A stretch of DNA of 64,000 nt from Aeromicrobium endophyticum. GTDB lineage: Bacteria > Actinomycetota > Actinomycetes > Propionibacteriales > Nocardioidaceae. Made by a program: the position numbers and the translations under genes. The notes under the pieces were generated by a model. The model saw only the letters and a program-made list of their open reading frames with translations. It ran no database searches and had not been told where the DNA came from. Below are positions 32,421 through 41,078 of this stretch, one piece after another (position 1 is the first letter of the stretch; the number at the start of each line of letters is the position of its first letter). The stretch is taken from contig NZ_QUBR01000002.1 in assembly GCF_003586285.1 (NCBI RefSeq), positions 1,178,001 to 1,242,000 on the forward strand, read 5' to 3'.

Positions 32421-33509
32421 TCAGACCAGCATCAGGTCGTCGCGGTGGACGACCTCGCGCTCGTACTCGGCTCCGAGCTCGGCGGCCAGATCGTGCGTCG
32501 ACCGTCCGAGCAGCGCGGGCAGCTCGGCGCTGTCGTAGTTGACGATGCCGCGCGCGATCACGACGTCGTCGGGGCCCAGCAGGTCGATCGGGTCGCCGGC
32601 CGAGAAGGTGCCGCCGACCGCCGTGATGCCGGCGGGCAGCAGCGAGGCCTTGCGCTGCGTGAGGGCGCGCACCGCGCCCGCGTCGAGGTGCACGCGGCCC
32701 TTGGTGGTGCTGGCGTGTGCGAGCCACAGCAGCCGCGTGGGACGGCGCCGACCCGTGGCGTGGAACGTCGTGCCGACGCGTCCACCCGCCAGCGCCGAAC
32801 CGGCCTGCGCCGCCGACGTCAGCAGCACGGGGATGCCGGCGCCCGTGGCGATGCGGGCGGCCTCGACCTTGGTGACCATCCCCCCGGTGCCGATCGCCGA
32901 CGCGCTCGGGCGGACGATGTCGAGCGACGCGAGATCGTCCTCGCCGTGGACGTCGTCGATCAGCGTGGTGCCCTCGGCCGACGGGTCGCCGTCGTAGAGA
33001 CCGTCGACGTCCGACAGCAGCACCAGGCGGTCGGCGTGGACGAGGTGCGAGACGAGGGCCGCGAGACGGTCGTTGTCGCCGAAGCGGATCTCGCTCGTGG
33101 CGACGGTGTCGTTCTCGTTGACGATCGGCACGACGCCCAGGTCGAGCAGCCGGGCGAAGGTCTGGAAGGCGTTGCGGTAGTGACTGCGGCGGGTGACGTC
33201 GTCGGCGGTCAGCAGCACCTGGCCCACCACGAGGCCGTGGTGCGAGAACCGCTCGGCGTACCTCGCGATCAGAGCCCCCTGCCCCACGCTGGCCGCGGCC
33301 TGCTGGGTGGCCAGGTCGCGCGGGCGTCGCGCCAGCCCCAGCGGGGCCAGGCCGGCGGCGATGGCGCCCGAGCTGACCAGGACGATCTCGTCGCCCCTGG
33401 AGCGGGCCGCCGCCAGCGCGTCGACCAGCGCGTCGACGCGCTCACCGTCGAGGCCGCCACCGGCCGAGCTGAGCGACGACGAGCCGACCTTGACGACGAC
33501 GCGCGCCAC
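32421..33509 (-). CDS. proB: Glutamate 5-kinase with PUA domain
   Basis: 362 residues. The amino acid kinase domain covers about 1-250 (VVKVGSSSLS, VSSGAIAAGLAPLGL, NENDTVATSEIRFGDND, SDVDGLYDGDP, GTGGMVTKVEAA) and a PUA domain about 270-355 (KGRVHLDAGAVRALTQRKASL split over two strands). It phosphorylates glutamate at the start of proline synthesis and is usually feedback-inhibited by proline. The GTG start overlaps the obg stop (TAGTG), so it is coupled to obg. Confidence 0.95.
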   Translation of the reverse strand: MARVVVKVGSSSLSSAGGGLDGERVDALVDALAAARSRGDEIVLVSSGAIAAGLAPLGLARRPRDLATQQAAASVGQGALIARYAERFSHHGLVVGQVLLTADDVTRRSHYRNAFQTFARLLDLGVVPIVNENDTVATSEIRFGDNDRLAALVSHLVHADRLVLLSDVDGLYDGDPSAEGTTLIDDVHGEDDLASLDIVRPSASAIGTGGMVTKVEAARIATGAGIPVLLTSAAQAGSALAGGRVGTTFHATGRRRPTRLLWLAHASTTKGRVHLDAGAVRALTQRKASLLPAGITAVGGTFSAGDPIDLLGPDDVVIARGIVNYDSAELPALLGRSTHDLAAELGAEYEREVVHRDDLMLV

Positions 33510-35059
33510 TAGCGGACGTCCTCGCCCTCGCCGCCCTCGAGAGCGCCACCCTCGAGGTCATCCTCGTCCTCGGGGAAGGTCCAGTCGGGCTCGCGGCTCT
33601 CGCCGCGGGCCTCGCGGCGCTCGGCCTCGAAGGCGCGCTTGGCCGCGAGCTCCTCGCGGCGCTGCGCGTTGGTGCGGCGGTCGGACTGGTCGATGCGCAG
33701 GTCCTCGCCGCGGCGTCCGAGCACCTCGGCGCCGGCGCTGACCTGCGGGTCGAAGTCGAACACGACGGCGTTGTCCTCGTCGCCGATGACGACGTCGTCG
33801 CCGGCCTGGGCGCCCTGCTTGAGCAGCTCGTCCTCGACACCGAGACGGTTGAGCCGGTCGGCGAGGAAGCCGACGGCCTCGTCGTTGGCGAAGTCGGTCT
33901 GGCGCACCCACCGCTTGGGCTTCTCGCCGCGCACGACCCACTGGCCGTTAACCTGGTCGATGGTGAACTCGCGCCCGACACCGGCCTCGGCCTTGGGCCG
34001 CAGCACGATGCGCGTGACCTCGGCCACCGGGGTGGCCGCGCGGCGCGACGCGACGATCTCGGCCATCGCGAACGACAGCTCGCGCAGACCGGCGTGGCTG
34101 GCGGCCGACACGTCGAACACGTCGAGACCGCGTGCCTCGAGCTCGCCGCGGACGAAGCCGGCGATCTCCTTGGCATCCGGCACGTCGGTCTTGTTGAGGG
34201 CCACGAGGCGCGGACGGTCGAGCAGGTCGCTTCCGGTGGCCTCGGAGTAGGCCTTGAGCTCGGCCTCGATGACGTCGAGGTCGGTCAGCGGGTCGCGACC
34301 GGGGTCGACGGTCGCGCAGTCGATGACGTGGATCAGCGCAGCGCAGCGCTCGACGTGCCGCAGGAAGTCGTGACCGAGGCCGCGTCCTTCGCTGGCGCCC
34401 TCGATCAGCCCCGGGACGTCGGCGACGGTGAAGGTCGTGGAGCCGGCCGTCACGACGCCCAGGTTGGGCGCCAGGGTCGTGAACGGGTAGTCGGCGATCT
34501 TCGGTCGGGCCCTCGACAGCGAGGCGATGAGGCTGGACTTGCCGGCGCTCGGGAAGCCGATCAGGCCGATGTCGGCCACGACCTTGAGCTCCATCGTGAT
34601 GGTCAGCTCGTCGCCCGGCTCACCCTTCAGCGCGAAGCCAGGGGCCTTGCGCTTGGACGATGCCAGCGCGGCGTTGCCCAGCCCGCCGCGACCGCCGGCC
34701 GCGATGACCAGCTCGGTGCCGGGACCGACGAGGTCGGCCAGGATCTCGCCCGACGCGTCCTTGAGCACCGTTCCGTCGGGCACCCGCAGCACGAGGTCGT
34801 CGCCGTTGCTGCCGCTGCGGTTGTTGCCCGCCCCGGGAGCCCCGTTGGTGCCGCGACGGTGCGGCTCGTGGTGGTAGTCGATCAGCGTCGTGACATCGGC
34901 GCCGACCTGCAGGATGACGCTGCCGCCGTTGCCACCGTTGCCACCGTCCGGGCCGCCGAGGGGCTTGAACTTCTCGCGGTGGACCGAGGCCACACCGTCG
35001 CCACCGGACCCGCCCGCGACGTGGAGCGTCACCTTGTCGACGAAGCTGGGGACAGCCAT
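33509..35059 (-). CDS. obgE: GTPase Obg (CgtA)
   Basis: 516 residues. Glycine-rich Obg fold at 1-158 ([30 protein letters not shown]), GTPase domain about 159-335 with [10 protein letters not shown] (G1), TTLAPNLG (G2), DVPGLIEGA (G3) and NKTD (G4), then the OCT domain and an acidic C-terminal tail ([14 protein letters not shown]). It acts in 50S ribosome assembly and stress response. The ATG 35059 is preceded by GGAAGGAG. It lies after the rplU-rpmA terminator but may also be reached by read-through. Confidence 0.97.
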   Translation of the reverse strand: MAVPSFVDKVTLHVAGGSGGDGVASVHREKFKPLGGPDGGNGGNGGSVILQVGADVTTLIDYHHEPHRRGTNGAPGAGNNRSGSNGDDLVLRVPDGTVLKDASGEILADLVGPGTELVIAAGGRGGLGNAALASSKRKAPGFALKGEPGDELTITMELKVVADIGLIGFPSAGKSSLIASLSRARPKIADYPFTTLAPNLGVVTAGSTTFTVADVPGLIEGASEGRGLGHDFLRHVERCAALIHVIDCATVDPGRDPLTDLDVIEAELKAYSEATGSDLLDRPRLVALNKTDVPDAKEIAGFVRGELEARGLDVFDVSAASHAGLRELSFAMAEIVASRRAATPVAEVTRIVLRPKAEAGVGREFTIDQVNGQWVVRGEKPKRWVRQTDFANDEAVGFLADRLNRLGVEDELLKQGAQAGDDVVIGDEDNAVVFDFDPQVSAGAEVLGRRGEDLRIDQSDRRTNAQRREELAAKRAFEAERREARGESREPDWTFPEDEDDLEGGALEGGEGEDVR

Positions 35060-35142
35060 CGGCCGCTCCTTCCGTACGGGCCCCGAGGGGGGCGTCGATT
35101 GCCCGGGCACCTCAGGACGGGGTGGACCGGTGAAACAACGGT

Positions 35143-35170
35143 GGGGCGGTCCGCAGCTGCGGACCGCCCC
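35143..35170. terminator. 28-nt palindromic terminator after rpmA
   Basis: Perfect 14-bp self-complement (GGGGCGGTCCGCAG and its reverse), followed on the minus strand by a T-rich GTTGTTTC. Confidence 0.8.
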
Positions 35171-35221
35171 AACGACTGGTTGTACTGCTTGCTACTGGTG
35201 GTGCTGGTGGAGCTCCGGGCG

Positions 35222-35485
35222 TTACGCGACCGGAGCGTCCGGAACGATGTTGACGACCTTGCGTCCACGACGACGGCCGAACTCGACCGCACCCGCCGAC
35301 AGCGCGAACAGCGTGTCGTCGCCGCCACGGCCCACGTTGGTGCCGGGGTGGAAGTGGGTGCCGCGCTGGCGAACGATGATCTCGCCGGCGTTGACGAGCT
35401 GACCGCCGAAGCGCTTCACGCCGAGGCGTTGCGCGTTGGAGTCGCGGCCGTTCTTGGTGGAGGCTGCGCCCTTCTTGTGTGCCAT
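35222..35485 (-). CDS. rpmA: 50S ribosomal protein L27
   Basis: 87 residues, canonical L27 start [20 protein letters not shown] with no cleaved N-terminal extension, then [20 protein letters not shown] and [20 protein letters not shown]. It reaches the peptidyl-transferase centre. ATG preceded by GAGGA at 8 nt. Twelve base pairs separate it from rplU; the two form one unit ended by the palindrome at 35143-35170. Confidence 0.98.
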   Translation of the reverse strand: MAHKKGAASTKNGRDSNAQRLGVKRFGGQLVNAGEIIVRQRGTHFHPGTNVGRGGDDTLFALSAGAVEFGRRRGRKVVNIVPDAPVA

Positions 35486-35497
35486 GTGCTCAGTCCT

Positions 35498-35806
35498 CTA
35501 CTTCTTGATCTCGGTGATCTTGACCTGGGTGTACTTCTGACGGTGACCCTGGCGCTTCTTGTAACCGGTCTTGTTCTTGTACTTCTGGATCACGATCTTG
35601 GGACCCTTGGCCAGGCCGAGAACCTCGGCCGTGACGGTGATCTTGGCCAGCGAGTCGGCATCGGCCGTCACTGTCTCGCCGTCGACGAAGAGAACGGCGG
35701 GAAGCGACACCGTCTCGCCCTCGGCCTGGACGACCTTGTCGATCTCGATGACGTCGCCGACAGCAACCTTCTGCTGGTTGCCGCCACTGCGCACGATTGC
35801 GTACAC
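35498..35806 (-). CDS. rplU: 50S ribosomal protein L21
   Basis: 102 residues, the usual L21 length: [20 protein letters not shown] at the start, [20 protein letters not shown] at the end. The GTG at 35806 is chosen: it gives the canonical (M)YAIV start and lies 7 nt after GAGGA. The adjacent GTG at 35809 and ATG at 35824 are possible but would add residues not usual in L21. Confidence 0.97.
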   Translation of the reverse strand: MYAIVRSGGNQQKVAVGDVIEIDKVVQAEGETVSLPAVLFVDGETVTADADSLAKITVTAEVLGLAKGPKIVIQKYKNKTGYKKRQGHRQKYTQVKITEIKK

Positions 35807-35895
35807 CACGGAATCCTCACTCATTTCAACGCTGGGGCACGCCCACAAGGAAGCAGGACGCGCGAAAGACGGGGCGCTGAGCGCACCGAAGGACT

Positions 35896-35925
35896 AGTTT
35901 ACGTAGCCGGACCCTCGCGGGTCAA
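35896..35925 (-). promoter_or_regulatory. rplU-rpmA promoter overlapping the rne stop
   Basis: TTGACC (35920-35925), 18-bp spacer and TAAACT (35896-35901) on the minus strand. The -10 box includes the TAA stop codon of the RNase gene. The leader is about 85 nt. Confidence 0.65.
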
Positions 35926-38505
35926 AACGGGGTCATCTCCCCCGTCGCCGCCACCACCGAAAGGGAGCGGCTCGGCAGGTGCCGGCGGACCGGCGGGCTT
36001 GCTCGCCGACCCACGCTTGCGCGTGGTGCGACGGACCGTGACGGGCTTGTCGGGGGTCTCGGCAACCGTGGGTGCCGAGGAGTCGGTGGCAGGCGCCTCA
36101 GGAGCCGCAGGTGCCGCGGTCTCGGTCGCCGCCGGGGCTGCCGGGGCTGCCGCCGTGGCAGTCTCGGGGCTCCGGGCGTCGGGGACGTCCTGAGCGGGCA
36201 CGACGGGCCTCAGGGCGTCCGGGACGGGTGCGGGGGACGTCTTGGGGGCGTCTGGCCTGTGCGCCTCGGGCTTGGGCTCGGCGGGCTTGGGGCCACCGCC
36301 GCGGTTGCCGTTCGACGGACCGCCCTGGTTCTGCTGGCCGCCGTTGCCCCGGCCGCCACCACCGTTGCCGTTGCCGCCGCCATTGCCCCGGCCGCCGCGC
36401 TGGCCGCGACGGGGCTCGTCACGCTTGGGCTCGACGGGCGCGTCCTGGATCAGGACGCCACGGCCGTGGCAGTGGTCACACTCGTGGCTGAACGACTCGA
36501 GCAGGCCCGTGCCGATGCGCTTGCGCGTCATCTGCACGAGTCCGAGCGACGTCACCTCGGCGACCTGGTGCCGCGTGCGATCGCGGCCCAGGCACTCGAC
36601 GAGGCGTCGGAGCACGAGGTCGCGGTTGCTCTCGAGCACCATGTCGATGAAGTCGACGACGATGATGCCGCCGATGTCGCGCAGCCGCAGCTGGCGCACG
36701 ACCTCCTCGGCGGCCTCGAGGTTGTTCTTGGTGACGGTCTCCTCGAGGTTGCCCCCGGAGCCGGTGTACTTGCCGGTGTTGACGTCGACGACCGTCATGG
36801 CCTCGGTGCGGTCGATGACCAGCGACCCGCCGGAGGGCAGGAACACCTTGCGGTCGAGCGCCTTGTGGATCTGCTCGTCGAGACGGTACGACGTGAACGC
36901 GTCGACCTCGGGGTTGTCCCAGCGCTTGACGCGGTCGGTCAGGTCGGGTGCCACGTGGTCGATGTAGCCCTTGACCATGTCCCAGGCGTCGTCGCCCTCG
37001 ACGACCAGGCCGTGGAAGTCCTCGTTGAACAGGTCGCGGACGACCTTGATCATCAGGTCGGGCTCGGAGTAGAGCAGCTCGGGCGCCTTGCCGGCCGCCA
37101 CCTTGCCCTCGATGACCTCCCACCGCGCCGACAGCGCGGTGACGTCGCGGGTCAGCTGGTCCTCGGTGGCGCCCTCGGCGGCGGTGCGCACGATGACACC
37201 GGTGTTGTCGGGCAGCACCTCCTTGAGCAGCGTCTTGAGGCGGGTGCGCTCGTTCTCGGGCAGCTTGCGCGAGATGCCGCTGGTCTGGCCACCGGGCACC
37301 AGCACGAGGAAGCGCCCGGGCAGGCTGATCTGGCTCGTCAGGCGCGCGCCCTTCTGGCCGATCGGGTCCTTGCTGACCTGCACCAGGATGGTCTGGCCGG
37401 GCGTCAGCGCGTCCTCGATCTTGCGCGCCTTGCCGTTGCCGAGCGTGGTCCAGTCGACCTCGCCCGCGTAGAGCACGGCGTTGCGGCCGGCGCCGATGTC
37501 GACGAAGGCCGCCTCCATGCTCGGCAGCACGTTCTGGACCTTGCCCAGGTAGACGTTGCCGATGATCGAGACCTGCGACTCGCGGGCCACGTAGTGCTCG
37601 ACGAGCACGTTGTCCTCGATGACGGCGATCTGCGTGTAGTCGTCGCGCTGACGCACGACCATCTCGCGCTTGACCGACTCGCGACGGGCCAGGAACTCGG
37701 CCTCGGAGACGATCGGGGCGCGGCGGCGTCCGGCCTCGCGACCCTCGCGGCGGCGCTGCTTCTTGGCCTCGAGGCGCGTCGATCCCTGGACGCCGGTGAT
37801 CTCGTCCTCGGCGCTGCGGCCGTTGCGGACGCGGACCACCGTGTTCTCGGGGTCGTCGGGGTGCACGTCGGCGCCCTCGCCGGCCCGGGCACGACGCCGG
37901 CGGCGACGCGTGCCGCCGTTGCCGTCGTCCTCGGTGTCGTCGTCGGACTCGCCGGACTCGTCGGTCGAGTCGTCGGAGTCGCTCTCGCCCTTGCGGCGGC
38001 GACGCCCTCCACGGCTGCGACGACGTCTGCGCGGCGCGTCGGGATCGTCGTCCTGGTCGTTGTCGTCGCGGTCGTCGGTGTCGGCGTCGGGCTCGACCTC
38101 GCGCCGGTTGGGACGCGCGGGCGCCAGACCAGGCTCGGGGGCCTGGAACATCGCCATCACGACAGGTGCGGCGGGGGCAGCAGGCTCGGCGGCGGCCGAG
38201 GACTGGTCGGCATCGTCGTCGACGTCGGCGTCGGCGGTCTCGGGTGCCGGCTCGGGCGCGGCAGCCTTCTTGGCGGGACGCCGGCGGGCGGCCTTCTTGA
38301 CCGGGGCGACCGGCTCCTCGACGACGGCCTCGGGCTCGTCCTCGACGGGCTCGTCGACCTTCGGCGCCTTGGCGGGCGTCACGGGCGCGGCCGGGGCGGA
38401 GAAGCTGACCGCGGCCGGGGGACCTGCCGGCCGGCCGGCCGCGCGGCGGCGGGTCTGCGGTGCGGGGGTGGTGCTGTCGGTGGGTGTCTCGTTCTCGTCG
38501 AGCAT
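35899..38505 (-). CDS. rne: Ribonuclease E/G family protein
   Basis: 868 residues. The first 270 are low-complexity Ala/Pro then alternating acidic (DADTDDRDDNDQDDD) and arginine-rich (RRRRRSRGGRRRRKG) tracts. The conserved core starts near residue 285 with an S1 fold (TQIAVIEDNVLVEHYVAR, NVLPSMEAAFVDIG), continues through the RNase H-like part and the DNase I-like catalytic segment (VVDVNTGKYTG near 570, IIVVDFIDM), and ends at the zinc-link CDHCHGRG near 676. A 190-residue Gly/Asn/Pro-rich tail follows. This flanking of the core on both sides is the actinobacterial RNase E pattern. ATG 38505 has AAGGAGAG 6 nt upstream. It processes mRNA and stable RNA precursors. Confidence 0.95.
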   Translation of the reverse strand: MLDENETPTDSTTPAPQTRRRAAGRPAGPPAAVSFSAPAAPVTPAKAPKVDEPVEDEPEAVVEEPVAPVKKAARRRPAKKAAAPEPAPETADADVDDDADQSSAAAEPAAPAAPVVMAMFQAPEPGLAPARPNRREVEPDADTDDRDDNDQDDDPDAPRRRRRSRGGRRRRKGESDSDDSTDESGESDDDTEDDGNGGTRRRRRRARAGEGADVHPDDPENTVVRVRNGRSAEDEITGVQGSTRLEAKKQRRREGREAGRRRAPIVSEAEFLARRESVKREMVVRQRDDYTQIAVIEDNVLVEHYVARESQVSIIGNVYLGKVQNVLPSMEAAFVDIGAGRNAVLYAGEVDWTTLGNGKARKIEDALTPGQTILVQVSKDPIGQKGARLTSQISLPGRFLVLVPGGQTSGISRKLPENERTRLKTLLKEVLPDNTGVIVRTAAEGATEDQLTRDVTALSARWEVIEGKVAAGKAPELLYSEPDLMIKVVRDLFNEDFHGLVVEGDDAWDMVKGYIDHVAPDLTDRVKRWDNPEVDAFTSYRLDEQIHKALDRKVFLPSGGSLVIDRTEAMTVVDVNTGKYTGSGGNLEETVTKNNLEAAEEVVRQLRLRDIGGIIVVDFIDMVLESNRDLVLRRLVECLGRDRTRHQVAEVTSLGLVQMTRKRIGTGLLESFSHECDHCHGRGVLIQDAPVEPKRDEPRRGQRGGRGNGGGNGNGGGGRGNGGQQNQGGPSNGNRGGGPKPAEPKPEAHRPDAPKTSPAPVPDALRPVVPAQDVPDARSPETATAAAPAAPAATETAAPAAPEAPATDSSAPTVAETPDKPVTVRRTTRKRGSASKPAGPPAPAEPLPFGGGGDGGDDPVLTREGPAT

Positions 38506-38670
38506 GCGCTCTCCTTCGCCCTGCGCCGATCGGGATCGGCCCCTGGCTCGTCTGCGGTCCGGCCTGCGGACCTGAAGTTCGGTCAACCCCTGCGCCACGC
38601 GCCTGGGTGCGACGGCGCGCCCCGGTCTGTCACATCGACTCCCGCACCTGCCGCCGCGGTCGGCACCCGG

Positions 38671-39435
38671 TCAGGGCGCGTCGCGGTCGAAGGCAAGTGG
38701 ATCGCCTACCGTGCCTTCGTCCGTGTCGAGAGGGCCCTGGGCCAAGCGAGTCGCGATAGGCGTCTGCTCGAGCTCGAGGCCCCCGCTGGAACGGAGTCCG
38801 GCAAGAACGTCGTCTGGTCGTATCGACGGTGTGTCGTGTCGCACAACCACGTCCAGTATCGCACACGGTCCGGCCGAGGCGTCGTCTGAACGCGCCACGA
38901 GGCGCAGCACGGCGGCCCGGCAGTCGAGCGTGCGCAAGCCCCGCTTCATCATCCGCTCGATCAGGACCTCGTCGGCGGCGAGGAATCCGTCGACCGCCGA
39001 ACGGGCGTGATCGACGGCGACACCCGGCAGCGCGATCTGCCACGCACTGCCCTGCAACCGGTCGGCCAGCGCGCCCGGCTTGGCCACCACGACGTCGACG
39101 ATGTCGAGGCCCGGCGGCAGCGCGGAGTCGAGCAGCCCGCGGACCTCGTCGGCGTCGCACGCGCGGGTCATGCCGATCTCGAGGTACTCGGCCTCGCTCG
39201 CCGCGCCCGTCGGCGAGGCGTTCGCGTAGGAGATCTTCGGGTGGGGCGTGAAGCCGGACGAGAACGCGATCGGGATGCCGGCTCGGCGCACCGCACGCTC
39301 GAACGCCCGCGCGAAGTCGCGGTGGCTCGTGAAGCGCAGCCGCCCGCGCTTGGCGTAGCGGATGCGCAGCTTCTGCACGATCGGCAGCTGCGGGTTCGGC
39401 GCTTCGGGATTGGGGGTTCCCTGGAGGGTCGTCAC
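38671..39435 (-). CDS. TIGR03936 / DUF2344 radical SAM-associated protein
   Basis: 254 residues: VQKLRIRYAKRGRLRFTSHR at the N-terminus, IPIAFSSGFTPHPKISYA and AEYLEIGM are the family blocks. The family is named for its link to the B12-binding radical SAM protein, here at 41079-43010; in many actinobacteria the two are adjacent, but here a plus-strand MFS permease and a small gene come between. Function is unknown, a role in tRNA or rRNA modification has been suggested by fusion with radical SAM proteins in other bacteria. The GTG start has TAGCCT 6 nt upstream. It lies before rne. Confidence 0.88.
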   Translation of the reverse strand: MTTLQGTPNPEAPNPQLPIVQKLRIRYAKRGRLRFTSHRDFARAFERAVRRAGIPIAFSSGFTPHPKISYANASPTGAASEAEYLEIGMTRACDADEVRGLLDSALPPGLDIVDVVVAKPGALADRLQGSAWQIALPGVAVDHARSAVDGFLAADEVLIERMMKRGLRTLDCRAAVLRLVARSDDASAGPCAILDVVVRHDTPSIRPDDVLAGLRSSGGLELEQTPIATRLAQGPLDTDEGTVGDPLAFDRDAP

Positions 39436-39441
39436 CCGTCG

Positions 39442-39447
39442 AGGCTA
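39442..39447 (-). promoter_or_regulatory. Candidate -10 box, leaderless
   Basis: TAGCCT 6 nt before GTG 39435; same context as the box at 11688. Confidence 0.45.
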
Positions 39448-39476
39448 CCCGCGGGGCGACCGTGGACGATGGACCG

Positions 39477-40700
39477 GTGACATCGAGCTCCCCCTCCCCC
39501 ACCGCTCCCACCGCCGGCGGCAGGTGGCTCGTCGGCACCGCGATCATCCTGCTGGCCGTCAACCTGCGCGCAGCGGTCGGAAGCATCGGCGTGGTGCTCG
39601 GCAGCGTCCGCGACGACCTCACGATGAGCGCGACCGTCGCCGGCGTCCTGACGACGCTGCCCGTCGTGTGCTTCGCGGTGTTCGGCGTCGGCACCGCAGG
39701 CCTGGTGCGCCGAGCCGGCCTGCACCGGGCCGCGGCCGCCGTGCTGGTGCTCGCCGCGACCGGCATCGCCACCCGCTCGCTCGTCGACGACAAGCTCGTC
39801 TTCCTGCTGTGCAGCGTCGTGGCACTCGCCGGCGCCGCCGTCGGCAACGTCATCCTGCCGCCACTGGTCAAGGCGCACTTCCCCGATCGCGTGCCGCTCG
39901 TCAGCTCGCTGTACGGAGCGGCCCTGATGGCGGGCGCGTCGACCACGTCGGTCGCGACCGTCCCCCTCGCCGATGCCCTCGGCGGCTGGCGGCAGGGGCT
40001 CGCGGCGTGGGCCGTCCTCGCGGTCGTCGCGCTGCTGCCATGGCTCGTGATGCTGCGTCAGGACGTCCACGCGGCACCCTCACCGCACCAGCGCCTGCCG
40101 CTGGCGCTGGTGCTGCGGTCCCCGCTCGCGTGGGCCATGCTGCTGCTCTTCGCGGCCCAGTCGGCCGCCGCCTATGCGCAGTTCGGGTGGTTCGCCGAGA
40201 TCATGACCGACGCCGGCATCTCGGACGGCGCGGCGGGGGCCCTGCTGGCCCTCATCAGCGCCGTCGGCATCCCGCTGACCCTCAGCCTGCCGTGGTTGAT
40301 GCGCCTGACGGGCGACCGGCCGTACCTGGCATGGGGGTTCGCGGTGCTGACGGCGACGGGCTGGCTCGGCGTCCTGCTGGCGCCCACGACCATGCCGTGG
40401 CTCTGGGCCGCCCTGCTCGGTGCCGGCGGCGGCGCCTTCACGTGGTCGCTCACGATGATCGCCCGCCGCACCCGCACGACGGCCGGCACCGCGTCGCTCT
40501 CGGTGACCACGCAGGGCTTCGGCTACCTCCTGGCAGGGCTCGGGCCGTTCGGCGTCGGCGCCCTCCACGACGCGACCGGGTCGTGGACGGCGCCGCTGGT
40601 GTGCCTGATCGCGCTGGCGGGCGTCATCGCGGTGACCGGGACGATCGTCGCCCGTCCCGTGATGCTCGAGGACACGCTGGGCCTCGAGCACCGCGACTGA
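39477..40700 (+). CDS. MFS transporter, CynX/NimT (cyanate permease-like) family
   Basis: 407 residues, about 12 membrane segments. LLAVNLRAAVGSIGVVLGSV in the first helix is typical of the CynX/NimT group; later blocks are GNVILPPLVKAHFPDR, SLYGAALMAGAS and AQFGWFAEIMTDAGIS. Family members move small anions or act as drug efflux pumps; the substrate is unknown. Starts at GTG 39477 or GTG 39462 are both possible; neither has a clear ribosome site. It sits on the plus strand inside the minus-strand backbone, with 41 bp to the divergent DUF2344 gene and 12 bp to the convergent small gene, so it looks inserted. Confidence 0.8.
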   Translation: MTSSSPSPTAPTAGGRWLVGTAIILLAVNLRAAVGSIGVVLGSVRDDLTMSATVAGVLTTLPVVCFAVFGVGTAGLVRRAGLHRAAAAVLVLAATGIATRSLVDDKLVFLLCSVVALAGAAVGNVILPPLVKAHFPDRVPLVSSLYGAALMAGASTTSVATVPLADALGGWRQGLAAWAVLAVVALLPWLVMLRQDVHAAPSPHQRLPLALVLRSPLAWAMLLLFAAQSAAAYAQFGWFAEIMTDAGISDGAAGALLALISAVGIPLTLSLPWLMRLTGDRPYLAWGFAVLTATGWLGVLLAPTTMPWLWAALLGAGGGAFTWSLTMIARRTRTTAGTASLSVTTQGFGYLLAGLGPFGVGALHDATGSWTAPLVCLIALAGVIAVTGTIVARPVMLEDTLGLEHRD

Positions 40701-40712
40701 CGGGCCGACGGT

Positions 40713-40913
40713 TCAGCCTGCCGGGTGCGGGGAGGTCGCCCGCGGCGCCGCGGCCCGGCGGCTCTCGCGGGCCAGGTGGGCGATCAGGGCGAGACGGTCT
40801 CCCCCGTGCTCGTTGACGGCGCGCTCGGCGGCGAGGCGGCGGCGCTCGAGCGTCCGGACGAGCTCGTGCTCCTGCTGGTGAGCGATGGACTGGGCGGTGA
40901 ATTCGGTGATCAT
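40713..40913 (-). CDS. Small helical protein of unknown function
   Basis: 66 residues, MITEFTAQSIAHQQEHELV then a long charged helix (RTLERRRLAAERAVNEHGGD) and a basic Pro-rich end. No domain recognised. ATG 40913 has GAGAGGAGA 6 nt upstream, a good ribosome site. A 12-bp direct repeat with 20-bp period lies about 85-115 bp upstream, where an activator could bind. It might be a short regulatory or DNA-binding protein; nothing in the sequence proves it. Confidence 0.65.
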   Translation of the reverse strand: MITEFTAQSIAHQQEHELVRTLERRRLAAERAVNEHGGDRLALIAHLARESRRAAAPRATSPHPAG

Positions 40914-40997
40914 GATGTCTCCTCTCGACACCACTCACACTCGTCGCTGAGGCAGCCCCTCCACATCGGGCGAATGCCCTGACCTGCGCACACCTCT

Positions 40998-41029
40998 CCT
41001 ACCTCAGACGCGCCCCGCCTACCTCAGAC
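40998..41029 (-). promoter_or_regulatory. 12-bp direct repeat with 20-bp period
   Basis: GTCTGAGGTAGG occurs twice on the minus strand (40998-41009 and 41018-41029), two helical turns apart, upstream of the small gene at 40713-40913. Confidence 0.45.
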
Positions 41030-41078
41030 CCGTGCCGGGATACCACGGTCTCGTGGGAATCCGGCCCGGTCTGCTCGG

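Noticed and set aside
35807..35848. Longer L21 starts (ATG 35824 or beyond)
   Set aside because: L21 normally begins (M)YAIV, and the GAGGA site is correctly spaced for GTG 35806.
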